From Pantoea dispersa (GTDB lineage: Bacteria > Pseudomonadota > Gammaproteobacteria > Enterobacterales > Enterobacteriaceae), in NCBI RefSeq assembly GCF_014155765.1, contig NZ_SCKT01000002.1, positions 280,427-344,426 on the forward strand: 64,000 nt of DNA, read 5' to 3'. The notes beneath the pieces are model-generated. The model saw only the letters and a program-made list of their open reading frames with translations, was not told where the DNA came from and ran no database searches. The translations under genes and the position numbers were made by a program. Within the stretch, counting starts at the first letter, position 1; each line of letters begins with the position of its first letter. This document shows positions 42,186 through 50,840 of the stretch, piece after piece.

Positions 42186-43220
42186 ATGCAGAATGACAAA
42201 GCCGGGGTGAGCGCACAGGATGTGGCCGATCGCGCGGGCGTGTCACGTTCGGCGGTGTCACGCGCCTTTACGCCCGGTGCCAGCGTTTCTGCAGCCACGC
42301 GTGCCCGGGTGATGAAAGCGGCGCAGGAGCTGGGCTATCACGTTAACCACCTGGCGCGCGGGCTGGTGCGCAACCGCAGCGGCATCGTCTGCCTGATCGT
42401 CTCTGAAATCGCCACGCCTTACCGCGCCACGCTGGTGCGCTGGCTGACACAGTTTTTACAGGAAGCAGGCAAAGTGGCGATGCTGATTAATACCGATCGT
42501 TCCGACAACAGCGTCTCCGCCGCGCTGCTGCAGGCGATCAATTTTCGCGCCGACGCCTCCATCATCCTTTCCGGCATGCCGGATCGCACCATCACCCGCC
42601 AGTGCTATCAGCACGGTCAGCGCATCATCCTGATCAACCGCGACGAAGCGCTGCCGGGCTCGCTCAGCATCAACCTCGACGCGCAGGCGGCGGCCGAAAC
42701 GGCGGTGATGGCGTTTCAGCGCGCCGGCTGTCGCCAGCTGGCGTTCGCCAATTCGCTGGCTGGTACGCCGAGCCTGATCAAACGTGAAGCGGCGTTTATC
42801 GCCGTGGCGGAGCGCGCCGGACTGACGGTCAGCGTGGAGCGATTCGGCACCACCTCGTATGAGAGCGGTCAGATTCTGGCGCATCGCCTGCTGACGCGTC
42901 ATCAGCGCCCGGACGCGGTGTTCTGCGTCACCGACCTGATGGCCTGCGGTTTCATGGATGAAGCGCGCCACCGTTTCCAGCTGCGCGTACCGGAGGATTT
43001 GTGCCTGATCGGCTACGACAACATCGCGCAGGCTGGCTGGTCCTCTTACAATCTCACCACCTTCGCCCAGCCGGTGGAGCGCTTTGCCCGCGACGCCATC
43101 GCGTGGCTGACGCAGACGGAACAGGCGGAAAGTGGTTTTACGCCGCAGAGTGAGCAGCAGCACGACACGCTACTGTATCAGGCTGATGTGGTATGGCGCG
43201 GATCGGTGCGCGGCGGCTGA
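42186..43220 (+). CDS. LacI-family transcriptional regulator
   Basis: A 344-residue LacI-type repressor. The helix-turn-helix is VSAQDVADRAGVSRSAVSRA (about 8-27), then the hinge region with HVNHLARGLVRNRSG, and the ligand domain (IVCLIVSEIATPYRATLVRW, then DASIILSGMP, VFCVTDLMACGFMDEARHR, LIGYDNIAQAG). GAGGAGGTGAAG precedes the ATG at 42186, which fixes the start inside a longer open frame. It is divergent from the importer/phosphatase operon with two matching operators between, so it very likely controls that operon. Confidence 0.92.
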   Translation: MQNDKAGVSAQDVADRAGVSRSAVSRAFTPGASVSAATRARVMKAAQELGYHVNHLARGLVRNRSGIVCLIVSEIATPYRATLVRWLTQFLQEAGKVAMLINTDRSDNSVSAALLQAINFRADASIILSGMPDRTITRQCYQHGQRIILINRDEALPGSLSINLDAQAAAETAVMAFQRAGCRQLAFANSLAGTPSLIKREAAFIAVAERAGLTVSVERFGTTSYESGQILAHRLLTRHQRPDAVFCVTDLMACGFMDEARHRFQLRVPEDLCLIGYDNIAQAGWSSYNLTTFAQPVERFARDAIAWLTQTEQAESGFTPQSEQQHDTLLYQADVVWRGSVRGG

Positions 43221-43221
43221 T

Positions 43222-44124
43222 CTAAGCGTGGCACACCTGCCGCACCGTGTCACGCAACCAGCGGTGCGCGGCATCCTGCTCCAGTCGCGGATGCCATAAC
43301 TGTGACACCGTCACCTCTGGCGTGGCAAACGGTAATTCAAACATCGCAAACGCCGGATTATCTTTGATTAGCGGATGATGCAGGCACAGCGTATGCGGCA
43401 CCAGCGCCAGCCAGTCGCTGTGCAGCGTGAGCGCGACGGCAGTGGAAAAAGCGGGTACCACGGCCGCCACCTGGCGGGTAAAACCGGCGGCGAGCAGCGC
43501 CTCATGCACCGGCCCGCCCAGCTCACCGCGCCTTGACGCCACGATGTGACCATATGCGGCCAGCTGTGCAAACGTCACGTCCGCGAGTAACGGATGCCCG
43601 GCGCGCACCACGCCGACGAAGCGATCGCGAAACAGCGCCTGCAGCCGAATCTCCGGTCCCATATTGCCCAGTACGCCAATCTCCAGATCGACGTCGCCGC
43701 TGCGCAGCGGTCGATCATTTTTTTCTGCTTTCGGCATGAAGCGCAGCTGCACGCAGGGCGCCTGTGCGCGGACTGCGGCGATCAGCGCGCTGCCAAACGC
43801 TTCGACAAATCCTTCGTTGGTACGCAGCGTGAAGTGGCGCTGCAGCTCAGCGGCAGCAAAGCGTTGCGCGGGTGGACTCAGCAGCGCCTGCGTGTCCTGC
43901 AAAGTGGCATGCACCTGGCTGCGCAGCGCTTCGGCGTGTGGCGTCAGCACCATCACGCGCCCGGCGCGCACCAGTAGCGCATCGCCGGTGGCAGCACGCA
44001 GTCGCCCCAGCGTGCGGCTCATCGCTGACTCGCTCAGCCCCAGACGACGCGCAGCGCCCACTACGCTGCCTTCACTGAGCAGCGCGTCCAGCGCAGGGAG
44101 TAAATTCAAATCGACGCTATTCAT
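43222..44124 (-). CDS. LysR-family transcriptional regulator (NodD/LinR-like group)
   Basis: A 300-residue LysR protein starting MNSVDLNLLPALDALLSEGS, typical of the group; helix-turn-helix SVVGAARRLGLSESAMSRTL GRLR. The effector domain includes DVDLEIGVLGNMGPEIRLQA. It is divergent from the SDR gene at 44256 and converges on the LacI gene with one base between stops. It probably controls the SDR. Confidence 0.88.
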   Translation of the reverse strand: MNSVDLNLLPALDALLSEGSVVGAARRLGLSESAMSRTLGRLRAATGDALLVRAGRVMVLTPHAEALRSQVHATLQDTQALLSPPAQRFAAAELQRHFTLRTNEGFVEAFGSALIAAVRAQAPCVQLRFMPKAEKNDRPLRSGDVDLEIGVLGNMGPEIRLQALFRDRFVGVVRAGHPLLADVTFAQLAAYGHIVASRRGELGGPVHEALLAAGFTRQVAAVVPAFSTAVALTLHSDWLALVPHTLCLHHPLIKDNPAFAMFELPFATPEVTVSQLWHPRLEQDAAHRWLRDTVRQVCHA

Positions 44125-44255
44125 CGCATTATCCTTATTGATTGAGCGCCATCTGGCAAGGCGTTTGCTGCAGGTTATCTATGCAGATGCTGCGCGTTCC
44201 GCCTGTTGTCATGCAAGGGTAGACTTTTCACTCACCCCAAACCCAGGAGAGGGTC

Positions 44256-44948
44256 ATGAACAAGGCTTCCCGTGCTTTATTGATTGGTGCTTCACGCGGC
44301 ATCGGTTTCGCGCTGGCGGAGAATATGCTGCAGCGCGGCTATCAGGTAGTGGCGACCGGCCGCCCGCACTCCCTTCACGCGCTGCAACAGCTGGCGCAGC
44401 GCTACCCGCAGCAGCTGACAGTGGAGAGCGTGGACATCACCGTGCCAGCAGAGGTCAACGCCCTGCATCTGCGGCTAAGCGGCCAGCAGTTCGATCTGCT
44501 GCTGGTCAACGCGGGCGTGAAAAATGACGATCGCGAAACTCTTGCCGATGTGTCGACGGAAGAGTTTATTCGCGTAATGGTCACCAACGCGCTGAGCCCG
44601 CTGCGCGTGCTGGAAACCTTCAGAAACAACGTCAGCACGCGCGGCACGCTGGCGGTGATGTCCTCCGGCCAGGGCAGTCTCACCAACAACACCCATGGCA
44701 ACTACGAGGTGTATCGCGGCAGTAAAGCGGCGCTGAATATGTTCATGCGCAGCTTCGCCGCGCGTCACGACGATGCACGCACGCTACTGCTGCTGGCCCC
44801 CGGCTGGGTGCGCACCGACATGGGCGGCGCCGGGGCGCGACTGAGCATTGAGGAGAGCATCCCGAATCTGCTCAACACAATGGAAAGCCAGACCGGACGC
44901 GGCGGCCTGCACTATCTCGATTACCTCGGCCGCGTAGTGCCGTGGTAA
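44256..44948 (+). CDS. Short-chain dehydrogenase/reductase
   Basis: A 230-residue classical SDR. Cofactor motif LIGASRGIGFALAENM (about 9-24), DITVPAEV (adenine-ring Asp), LLLVNAGVKND (NAG), MSSGQGS (catalytic Ser), and YEVYRGSKAALNMFM with the YxxxK pair. CAGGAGAGGGTC precedes the ATG. The substrate is unknown. It is flanked by two LysR genes on either side, both pointing left. Confidence 0.88.
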   Translation: MNKASRALLIGASRGIGFALAENMLQRGYQVVATGRPHSLHALQQLAQRYPQQLTVESVDITVPAEVNALHLRLSGQQFDLLLVNAGVKNDDRETLADVSTEEFIRVMVTNALSPLRVLETFRNNVSTRGTLAVMSSGQGSLTNNTHGNYEVYRGSKAALNMFMRSFAARHDDARTLLLLAPGWVRTDMGGAGARLSIEESIPNLLNTMESQTGRGGLHYLDYLGRVVPW

Positions 44949-44953
44949 GCATT

Positions 44954-45883
44954 TCACGCCAGCTTGCGTTCGATCAGCTGACGCAGCGTGGCGCGCAGCC
45001 AGCGGTGCGCCGGGTCTTCGGCCCGGGCGTTACACCACAGCAGCGAAAGCGCATAATCCGGCATGCCGATCGGCACCGCCGCCGTACTCAGCGCATAGCG
45101 CTGTTGCCATGCCTGCACCAGTCCCTGCGGAACGGTCGCGAACAGCGGCAGACGCTGCAACATTAGCGGTAACACCGAGAAGTGCGGCGTGACATAACGC
45201 ACGCGGCGCGTCAGCCCCTCGCGGGCTAACGCGGCGTCCAGCGCACTTTCACTCACGCCGCGATAGGAGACCAGCGCATGCTGATACTGCACGAACTGCG
45301 CCAGCGTCAGCGGTGGCGCAAGGTCAATTTGTCCGCGATGCCATACCGTGCGGAAGCCGGCGCGCGCAATGTGCTCCCGCGTAAGATCGCGGCTGGTTTC
45401 CTCTCCGACGGTCACCACCACGTCAGCCTGCTGCTGCTCCATCAGCGGAATGGCCTGCCACGGATCGGCAGCCACCACCCGGATATCAATATTCGGAGCC
45501 GAGTCGGCCAGCTGCAGCAGTAAATCGGGCATCAGCCAGTGCTCGAGCCAGTCGCTCATGCCGAGCGTAAAACTGCGGCTATCGTGCGCGGCATCAAAGC
45601 GATCGGCAGTGAAAATAACGCGATGGACGCTCTGCAGCAGCGGTGCGATCTGCCGCACCAGCTGCTCTGCGCGCGGCGTGGGCATCATGCCTTGCGAGGA
45701 ACGCACGAACAGCGCATCGTCAAACATTGCCCGCAATCTTTTTAATGCCGCGCTGACCGCTGGCTGCCCCAGATAAAGCCGGTTTGCCGCCTGGGTTACG
45801 CTGCGCACGTCATACATGACCAACAGCACAATCAATAAGTTAAGATCGATTTTGTTGAAATCATTTTCATTGATGCTTTTCAT
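44954..45883 (-). CDS. LysR-family transcriptional regulator (NodD/SyrM-like group)
   Basis: A 309-residue LysR protein from the ATG at 45883. MKSINENDFNKIDLNLLIVL is the characteristic group start, and the helix-turn-helix is SVTQAANRLYLGQPAVSAAL. The in-frame extension upstream is Cys-rich and reads through the promoter region, so it was rejected. It is divergent, with an 80-base gap, from the metallo-hydrolase/amidase pair, which it probably regulates. Confidence 0.88.
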   Translation of the reverse strand: MKSINENDFNKIDLNLLIVLLVMYDVRSVTQAANRLYLGQPAVSAALKRLRAMFDDALFVRSSQGMMPTPRAEQLVRQIAPLLQSVHRVIFTADRFDAAHDSRSFTLGMSDWLEHWLMPDLLLQLADSAPNIDIRVVAADPWQAIPLMEQQQADVVVTVGEETSRDLTREHIARAGFRTVWHRGQIDLAPPLTLAQFVQYQHALVSYRGVSESALDAALAREGLTRRVRYVTPHFSVLPLMLQRLPLFATVPQGLVQAWQQRYALSTAAVPIGMPDYALSLLWCNARAEDPAHRWLRATLRQLIERKLA

Positions 45884-45963
45884 GATTCTAATCGATTTAA
45901 ATAATGAAATAGCCCTCAGTATAGTGACCTGCAGTAACAGGCACCACGTTTTAAGGAGGCAAT

Positions 45964-46785
45964 ATGACCCTGCACATAGGTGAATGCAGCATTGATAAAG
46001 TGATCGAGCAGACCAGCTCACTCCCCTTCGCTACGCTGTTTCCGGCACACCGCGAGACGATGAGCGACACGCTGGCACAGCAGCCGGCAGAGATATCCAT
46101 CCATAGCTGGGTGGTGCGTACCGCTTGCGACACCATCGTGATTGATACCGCAACGGGCAATGGCCGTAACCGCGATAACAAGCCGCTGTTTCACCAGCTG
46201 CAAACCGCGTGGCCGCAACGTCTGGCCGAAGCGGGCGTCGACCCTGATGAAGTGACGCTGGTGCTGATGACGCATATCCACACCGATCACGTCGGCTGGA
46301 ATACCTGCTGGCGCGCTGGCCGCTGGCAGCCGATGTTTCATCATGCGCGTTACATCTGTTCAGCGCGTGAACTGGCACAGTGCCGCAGCATGCCGTCGAT
46401 GCAGGCGCTGTATCACGATAGCCTTGCGCCGCTGCTGGCGAGCGGCCAGCTGGAAACCATTGATGTGCAGCACTCCCCGCTGTTTGCCGGTGTGCTGCGC
46501 TATATGCCGACGCCGGGCCACAGCGTCGATCACGCTTCAATTGTGCTGCAAAGCGCCGGTGCCCACGCAGTATTTAGCGGTGATGTGATGCATCATCCAG
46601 TTCAGTTTGCACATCCGCAATGGAACTCAGTTTTTTGTGAGGATTTACCACACGCCGTAACGTCACGTCAGTTACTGATAGACTGGTGCATCCGCCATCA
46701 GGCACTCTGGTGCAGCTCACACTTTGCCGGCAGTTCGTGCGGCCGGGTTTCGCCAGAGCGGCAATGGATTCCTGTGGAGGCCTGA
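45964..46785 (+). CDS. Metallo-beta-lactamase-fold hydrolase
   Basis: A 273-residue MBL-fold enzyme with the metal motif LMTHIHTDHVGW (H-x-H-x-D-H, about 101-106), a later His in PTPGHSVDHASI, Asp in VFSGDVMHH, and His in CSSHFAGS. All ligands for a two-metal site are present. There is no signal peptide, so it is cytosolic. TTAAGGAGGCAAT gives a very strong ribosome site. This subgroup includes lactone hydrolases (AHL-lactonase-like) and other small-molecule hydrolases. The amidase gene follows after three bases, so the two act in one pathway. Confidence 0.87.
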   Translation: MTLHIGECSIDKVIEQTSSLPFATLFPAHRETMSDTLAQQPAEISIHSWVVRTACDTIVIDTATGNGRNRDNKPLFHQLQTAWPQRLAEAGVDPDEVTLVLMTHIHTDHVGWNTCWRAGRWQPMFHHARYICSARELAQCRSMPSMQALYHDSLAPLLASGQLETIDVQHSPLFAGVLRYMPTPGHSVDHASIVLQSAGAHAVFSGDVMHHPVQFAHPQWNSVFCEDLPHAVTSRQLLIDWCIRHQALWCSSHFAGSSCGRVSPERQWIPVEA

Positions 46786-46788
46786 ACC

Positions 46789-48150
46789 ATGCAATACGCT
46801 GATTACCTCACCGCGTCGCTGGGGGATATGCAACAGGCGCTGGCCCAGCGCCGGGTGAGCGCACGCCAGCTCACCACATTTGCGCTGCAGCGCATTGCTG
46901 ACGTGGATCAGCCGCGCTACAACGCCATCAGCTGGCTGTTTGCCGATGACGCGCTGGCTGCGGCCGCTGCCAGCGATGCCGCACGGCAGCAGAATGCGCC
47001 AGTTGGCCCACTGGCCGGTATTCCGCTGCTGATTAAAGACAACATTGAAGTCAAAGGCTGGCCGACCAGTGCCGGTTCGGCGCTGCTGCGCGATGTAATT
47101 GCCAGCGAGGATGCACCGCTGGTTACCGCTCTGCGTCAGGCTGGCGCAATCCTCATCGGCAAAACCACCATGCATGAACTGGCGGCAGGCATCACCGGCG
47201 CGTCGTCGCTGAGCGGCTTCACCCATAATGCCTGGCAGCAAGGCCGTTCTCCGGGAGGTTCAAGCAGCGGTTCAGCCGTGGCGGTGGCCGCAGGCTTCGT
47301 ACCGCTGGCGATAGGCAGTGATACCGCCGGTTCGGTACGCATTCCGGCCGCATTCAATGGCCTGTTCGGCTTACGTATGACGCGCGGTGCACTGAGCAGC
47401 GCTGGCATCGTGCCGCTGTCGCCTACCCAGGATATCCCCGGACCGCTGGTGCGCTACGCGGCTGATTTGCGGCTGATCAGTGAAATACTCACGGGCCAGC
47501 GTTTTTTCCATCCCGACCGGCCGTTGCGCATCGGCATCTGGCAGGAAGGATTTGCCGCAGAGGAAACGGAGATTAACCAGGCGGTGCAGGATGCTGTGGC
47601 ACCGTTTCAGCCGCGCATGCTGAGCTGGCCTGAGCTGGAGACGCTGGCGACGGAAGCCAATATTATTGCCTATGAATTTGCTGACGCGCTGGCCGCCTGG
47701 CTGGCGGATAAACCGCAGGCACCGCTGCGCACGCTGGCGGCGATTGCCGCGTCAGGACGCTATCATCCCCAGTTGGAGGCCACCTTCAAAACCCGCGCGC
47801 AGCATCCCGGCATGCAGAGTGACGGCTATCGCGAGGTGCAGCTGCGCCAGCAGAGGCTGTATCAGCAGCTGGCGCAGTTTTTTCAGCAGCAGCAGATCGA
47901 CCTGCTCGCTTATCCGGTAGTCCGCCATCCGCCAGTGAAGCATGGCGAGTTGCAGCCTGGCAGCAACGCGCTGATCTCAGCCGTCACCGGCGCACCGGCA
48001 ATCAGCATTCCGGTCGGCCTAAGTACGGAGGGGTTACCCATCGGCCTGGAGCTTCTGGCGCTGCGCGACCGGGAAGACGTGCTGTTAATGGCGGCAGAAC
48101 AGATTGAACAGGCGACCCCGCCGTTCAACCGTGCAGCGCCAGCCCTTTGA
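46789..48150 (+). CDS. Amidase signature-family hydrolase
   Basis: A 453-residue amidase with a complete Ser-cisSer-Lys triad: Lys in IPLLIKDNIEVKGWPTSAGS (about 80), cis-Ser and nucleophile in SPGGSSSGSAVAVAAGFVP and IGSDTAGSVRIPAAFNGLFG. The C-terminal TGAPAISIPVGLSTEGLPIG is typical. It hydrolyses an amide bond in a small molecule in the cytosol. It is co-transcribed with the MBL hydrolase. The 3' end overlaps the convergent DUF2000 gene by 26 bases. Confidence 0.88.
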   Translation: MQYADYLTASLGDMQQALAQRRVSARQLTTFALQRIADVDQPRYNAISWLFADDALAAAAASDAARQQNAPVGPLAGIPLLIKDNIEVKGWPTSAGSALLRDVIASEDAPLVTALRQAGAILIGKTTMHELAAGITGASSLSGFTHNAWQQGRSPGGSSSGSAVAVAAGFVPLAIGSDTAGSVRIPAAFNGLFGLRMTRGALSSAGIVPLSPTQDIPGPLVRYAADLRLISEILTGQRFFHPDRPLRIGIWQEGFAAEETEINQAVQDAVAPFQPRMLSWPELETLATEANIIAYEFADALAAWLADKPQAPLRTLAAIAASGRYHPQLEATFKTRAQHPGMQSDGYREVQLRQQRLYQQLAQFFQQQQIDLLAYPVVRHPPVKHGELQPGSNALISAVTGAPAISIPVGLSTEGLPIGLELLALRDREDVLLMAAEQIEQATPPFNRAAPAL

Positions 48151-48532
48151 TGGCTTTATCCACCGCCTTTTTCGGGCCGCGCAGCGCGATGCCCACCAGG
48201 TTGAGATTATCGGCGTCTTCGGCCAGAAACACCGCGCGGTTGGCGGCATCGTGGCCGGTGGAAAACATCGCTTCGACGTAAGGAATCAGCGTTAACTCGC
48301 GCTCCACGCCCTGGCGATGCGCCCGTTGCAGGCCGGCTAAATCGGCGGCAAACACCAGCATCGGCTGGCCGGCCATGTTGCCGTACTGACGACCGAGCGC
48401 GTCGACGTAGGGTTCACCCATCATCTCCGGCGCGGCTGCCGCAATGCCGGTCGCCAGAAAAGCCACCACATTCAGGCGCTGCCAGGTGGCTAAATCATCA
48501 CGTACGATCAGGGCAATTTTGGTATCAAACAT
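48125..48532 (-). CDS. DUF2000-family protein
   Basis: A 135-residue protein that starts MFDTKIALIVRDDLATWQRL and contains LNVVAFLATGIAAAAPEMMG EPYVDA and YVEAMFSTGHDAANRAVFLA, matching the DUF2000 pattern (K-x-A-I-V-x-x-D-L, N-V-x-A-F-L). Structures of the family show a peptidyl-tRNA-hydrolase-like fold, but no activity is established. It lies downstream of, and in the same direction as, an AraC gene that ends 36 bases earlier in transcription order. Overlap with the amidase tail suggests compact packing. Confidence 0.8.
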   Translation of the reverse strand: MFDTKIALIVRDDLATWQRLNVVAFLATGIAAAAPEMMGEPYVDALGRQYGNMAGQPMLVFAADLAGLQRAHRQGVERELTLIPYVEAMFSTGHDAANRAVFLAEDADNLNLVGIALRGPKKAVDKAIKGLALHG

Positions 48533-48567
48533 CTGTCAGAACTCTCCGCTGTGGATTAAAAATCCCA

Positions 48568-49425
48568 TCATCGGATAGCCGGCAGAGAACGGTATAGAAC
48601 GTTTGTGCACTGGCGCTGATACGCAGCGGGCGTCAGGCGATAAGCACGCTGGAACCAGCGGCCAAGATGGCTTTGGTCGGCAAAGCCCACCTGCGCTGCG
48701 ACCTGCACTGGCTCAACGCCCTGTGCCAGCAGCGCGCGGGCGCTACGCAGCCGCAGCCGAACCAGATAAGCGTGCGGCGACTGGCCAAACGCCTGCTTGA
48801 ACTGGCGCGTCAGGCGGAAACGATCGATGCCGGACAAGCGCGACAGATCGTCCAGCCCGATGTCCTGCGCCATAAAATCGTGCAGATAGTCACGCAGCAG
48901 ATGCATCTGCCGCTGGGCGTCACTGAGCTGCACGCCGGGTTTATTTTCCAGATGCCGGGACAGCAGTGTGAGCAGATGATCCAGGCTCTGATCGCGCGCC
49001 AGTCGCCCTTCCCGCTGATGCACTGCAAACCATGCCTGCTGAATCGCACTGGCCAGCTGCGCATCATCGGTGAGCGTGGAGCGAAACGCCCCCTGAATAT
49101 TCGCCACATCGCCCAGCCCGCGGCGCTGCATCATCTCCGCCACCCAGGGTTGCGGCAGATAAAGCATCACATAGGTAAAACCGGCGGCATCAGGCGCGTG
49201 ACCATCGTGTACCGCGCCCGGCTCAATCAGAATAGCGCGGCCCGGCGTGCTGGTGTGCAGCGCGCGGTGACAGTTAAAGCGCTGCAGCCCCTGCTGCGTC
49301 ACGCCGACCAGCAATTCGTCGTGGTCGTGCGGATCGTAAGCGTGGCCGCAGAAGTGCGCGTTAACACTTTCGATGCCCGTCTCCTCATCGCGACGGAAAT
49401 CTACCCAATCGTTAGTAGCTGACAT
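48568..49425 (-). CDS. AraC-family regulator with cupin-type sensor domain
   Basis: A 285-residue protein. The N-terminal AraC_binding cupin domain has GHAYDPHDHDELLVGVTQQG (about 27-46). The C-terminal double helix-turn-helix covers about 180-278: IGLDDLSRLSGIDRFRLTRQ FKQAFGQSPHAYLVRLRL and VAAQVGFADQSHLGRWFQRA. It sits between the DUF2000 gene and the carrier gene, all leftward, so one regulatory unit is likely. Confidence 0.88.
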   Translation of the reverse strand: MSATNDWVDFRRDEETGIESVNAHFCGHAYDPHDHDELLVGVTQQGLQRFNCHRALHTSTPGRAILIEPGAVHDGHAPDAAGFTYVMLYLPQPWVAEMMQRRGLGDVANIQGAFRSTLTDDAQLASAIQQAWFAVHQREGRLARDQSLDHLLTLLSRHLENKPGVQLSDAQRQMHLLRDYLHDFMAQDIGLDDLSRLSGIDRFRLTRQFKQAFGQSPHAYLVRLRLRSARALLAQGVEPVQVAAQVGFADQSHLGRWFQRAYRLTPAAYQRQCTNVLYRSLPAIR

Positions 49426-49452
49426 AGCGAATTCGTGACCTCTGACGGCGTA

Positions 49453-50748
49453 TCAGGCATAGCCTAGCAGCCGGAACCACAGATAATCCAGCGGTAACAG
49501 CAGCAGCGCGCTCAGCACAAACACCAGCAGGCACAGCTGCAGACCGGCTCTGGCAGGCACATTCCCCAGCCCCATTGCCACCACGATGGGCGACGCCTGA
49601 TATGGCAGCAGCGGTGTGGCGTAGGCAAAAACCTGCAACATCACCACGCTCAGTAGCGGAAAGCCCGAAGCGGCAGCCAGCTCCTGCGCCATCGGCGTGA
49701 CCATCGCCGGCACGCCGTTGGCGGTGAGCACAAAATTCAGCAGCGTCACCAGCGCATTGAGCACGGCAAAATTACTGAATGACGGCGAGTCATGCAGCGG
49801 CAGCAGGTGAAGCAGTGCATTGGCGATGAGCCGCCCCAGCCCAGAGTCCACCACCACCGTGGCGACGCCGAGAATGCCGGCGATATAGATGCAGGTGCGG
49901 AAATTGACGCCGCTGGCAAAATCGTCGCCCGAAAGAAAGCCCACGCGCGGTAACAAACACAGACACGCCGCGGCCAGCCCGACCCACGCAGCGGATAAGC
50001 CGTGCAGGCTGTCGGTCATCCACAACAGTAACGTGACGGCCAGTAGGGCAATCAGCCGCCATTCGCGCCCGCTGAGCGCCGGCAACGCTACCCGCGTCGC
50101 CACCGGCTGCGGCTGAGCGCGGAACAGCAGCGTAATGCAGGCAACCAGCAGAATCCCTTTGCCCAGCCCCACCACCGGCATGTGCAGCAGCCACCACGGC
50201 AGCCATTGCAAATGCAGCTGATACGCATTTTCCGCCGCGCCGCTCAGCACCAGGTTTGGCACGTTGGCGGGCAGAATACTGGCAGAGAGTTGAAAGGTGC
50301 CGAAGCCCACCGCCAGCGCCATCCCAATGCTGCCGCGACTGCCCGGCCGGATACCGGCCCGCTCGCCCAGCGCCAGCACCACCGGCATCAGCAGCGCGAT
50401 GCGTCCCATGTTCGACGGCATCACCAGCGCCAGCAGATAACTCAGCAGCACCGTGCCCGCCACCATCCGCGGCCAGCTCTGGCTGAACGGCACCACCAGC
50501 CAGTTGGCCCAGCGTTGGGCAAGGCCCACTTTGCGGATCGCCGCGCCCAGCACAAAACCGCTCAGCACCAGCCAGAACGCTGAGGAGGCAAAACCGCTGA
50601 ATACGCTGCTGGCTGGCGCTATCGACAGCAGCATCGCCGCCGCAAAAAACAGCAGCGCGGTAAGGTATTCCGGCAACCGCGCCAGCGCCCACAGCAAAAT
50701 TGTGATGCTGACCACCAGCGTGGTCAGCCAGAATGAGGTATCAATCAT
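49453..50748 (-). CDS. SLC13/DASS-family anion carrier
   Basis: A 431-residue inner-membrane carrier with about 11-12 hydrophobic segments. It has ALVMPSNMGRIALLMPVVLA (Asn-containing hairpin of the first half), ASILPANVPNLVLSG, and the second-half pair LLNFVLTANGVPAMVTPMAQ with QASPIVVAMGLG. The DASS/SLC13 and related CitT-like families move dicarboxylates, citrate or sulfate with sodium or by exchange; the substrate is not clear. The start at 50748 was chosen because the longer frame adds a polar stretch not needed by the family. Confidence 0.8.
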   Translation of the reverse strand: MIDTSFWLTTLVVSITILLWALARLPEYLTALLFFAAAMLLSIAPASSVFSGFASSAFWLVLSGFVLGAAIRKVGLAQRWANWLVVPFSQSWPRMVAGTVLLSYLLALVMPSNMGRIALLMPVVLALGERAGIRPGSRGSIGMALAVGFGTFQLSASILPANVPNLVLSGAAENAYQLHLQWLPWWLLHMPVVGLGKGILLVACITLLFRAQPQPVATRVALPALSGREWRLIALLAVTLLLWMTDSLHGLSAAWVGLAAACLCLLPRVGFLSGDDFASGVNFRTCIYIAGILGVATVVVDSGLGRLIANALLHLLPLHDSPSFSNFAVLNALVTLLNFVLTANGVPAMVTPMAQELAAASGFPLLSVVMLQVFAYATPLLPYQASPIVVAMGLGNVPARAGLQLCLLVFVLSALLLLPLDYLWFRLLGYA

Positions 50749-50840
50749 CGTGCCTGAACTCCCTTTCTTCGCAACTGCGCACAAAGCGCGTCAGCATAGG
50801 GCAATCCCTGTCGCAGAACGCTGCGGCAGTTAACAGTTTG

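Noticed and set aside
49790-50692. A 300-codon leftward frame inside the SLC13-type carrier gene
   Set aside because: Same-strand, different-frame shadow of a clearly coding membrane-protein gene; Ala/Gly/Arg-dominated with no domain.
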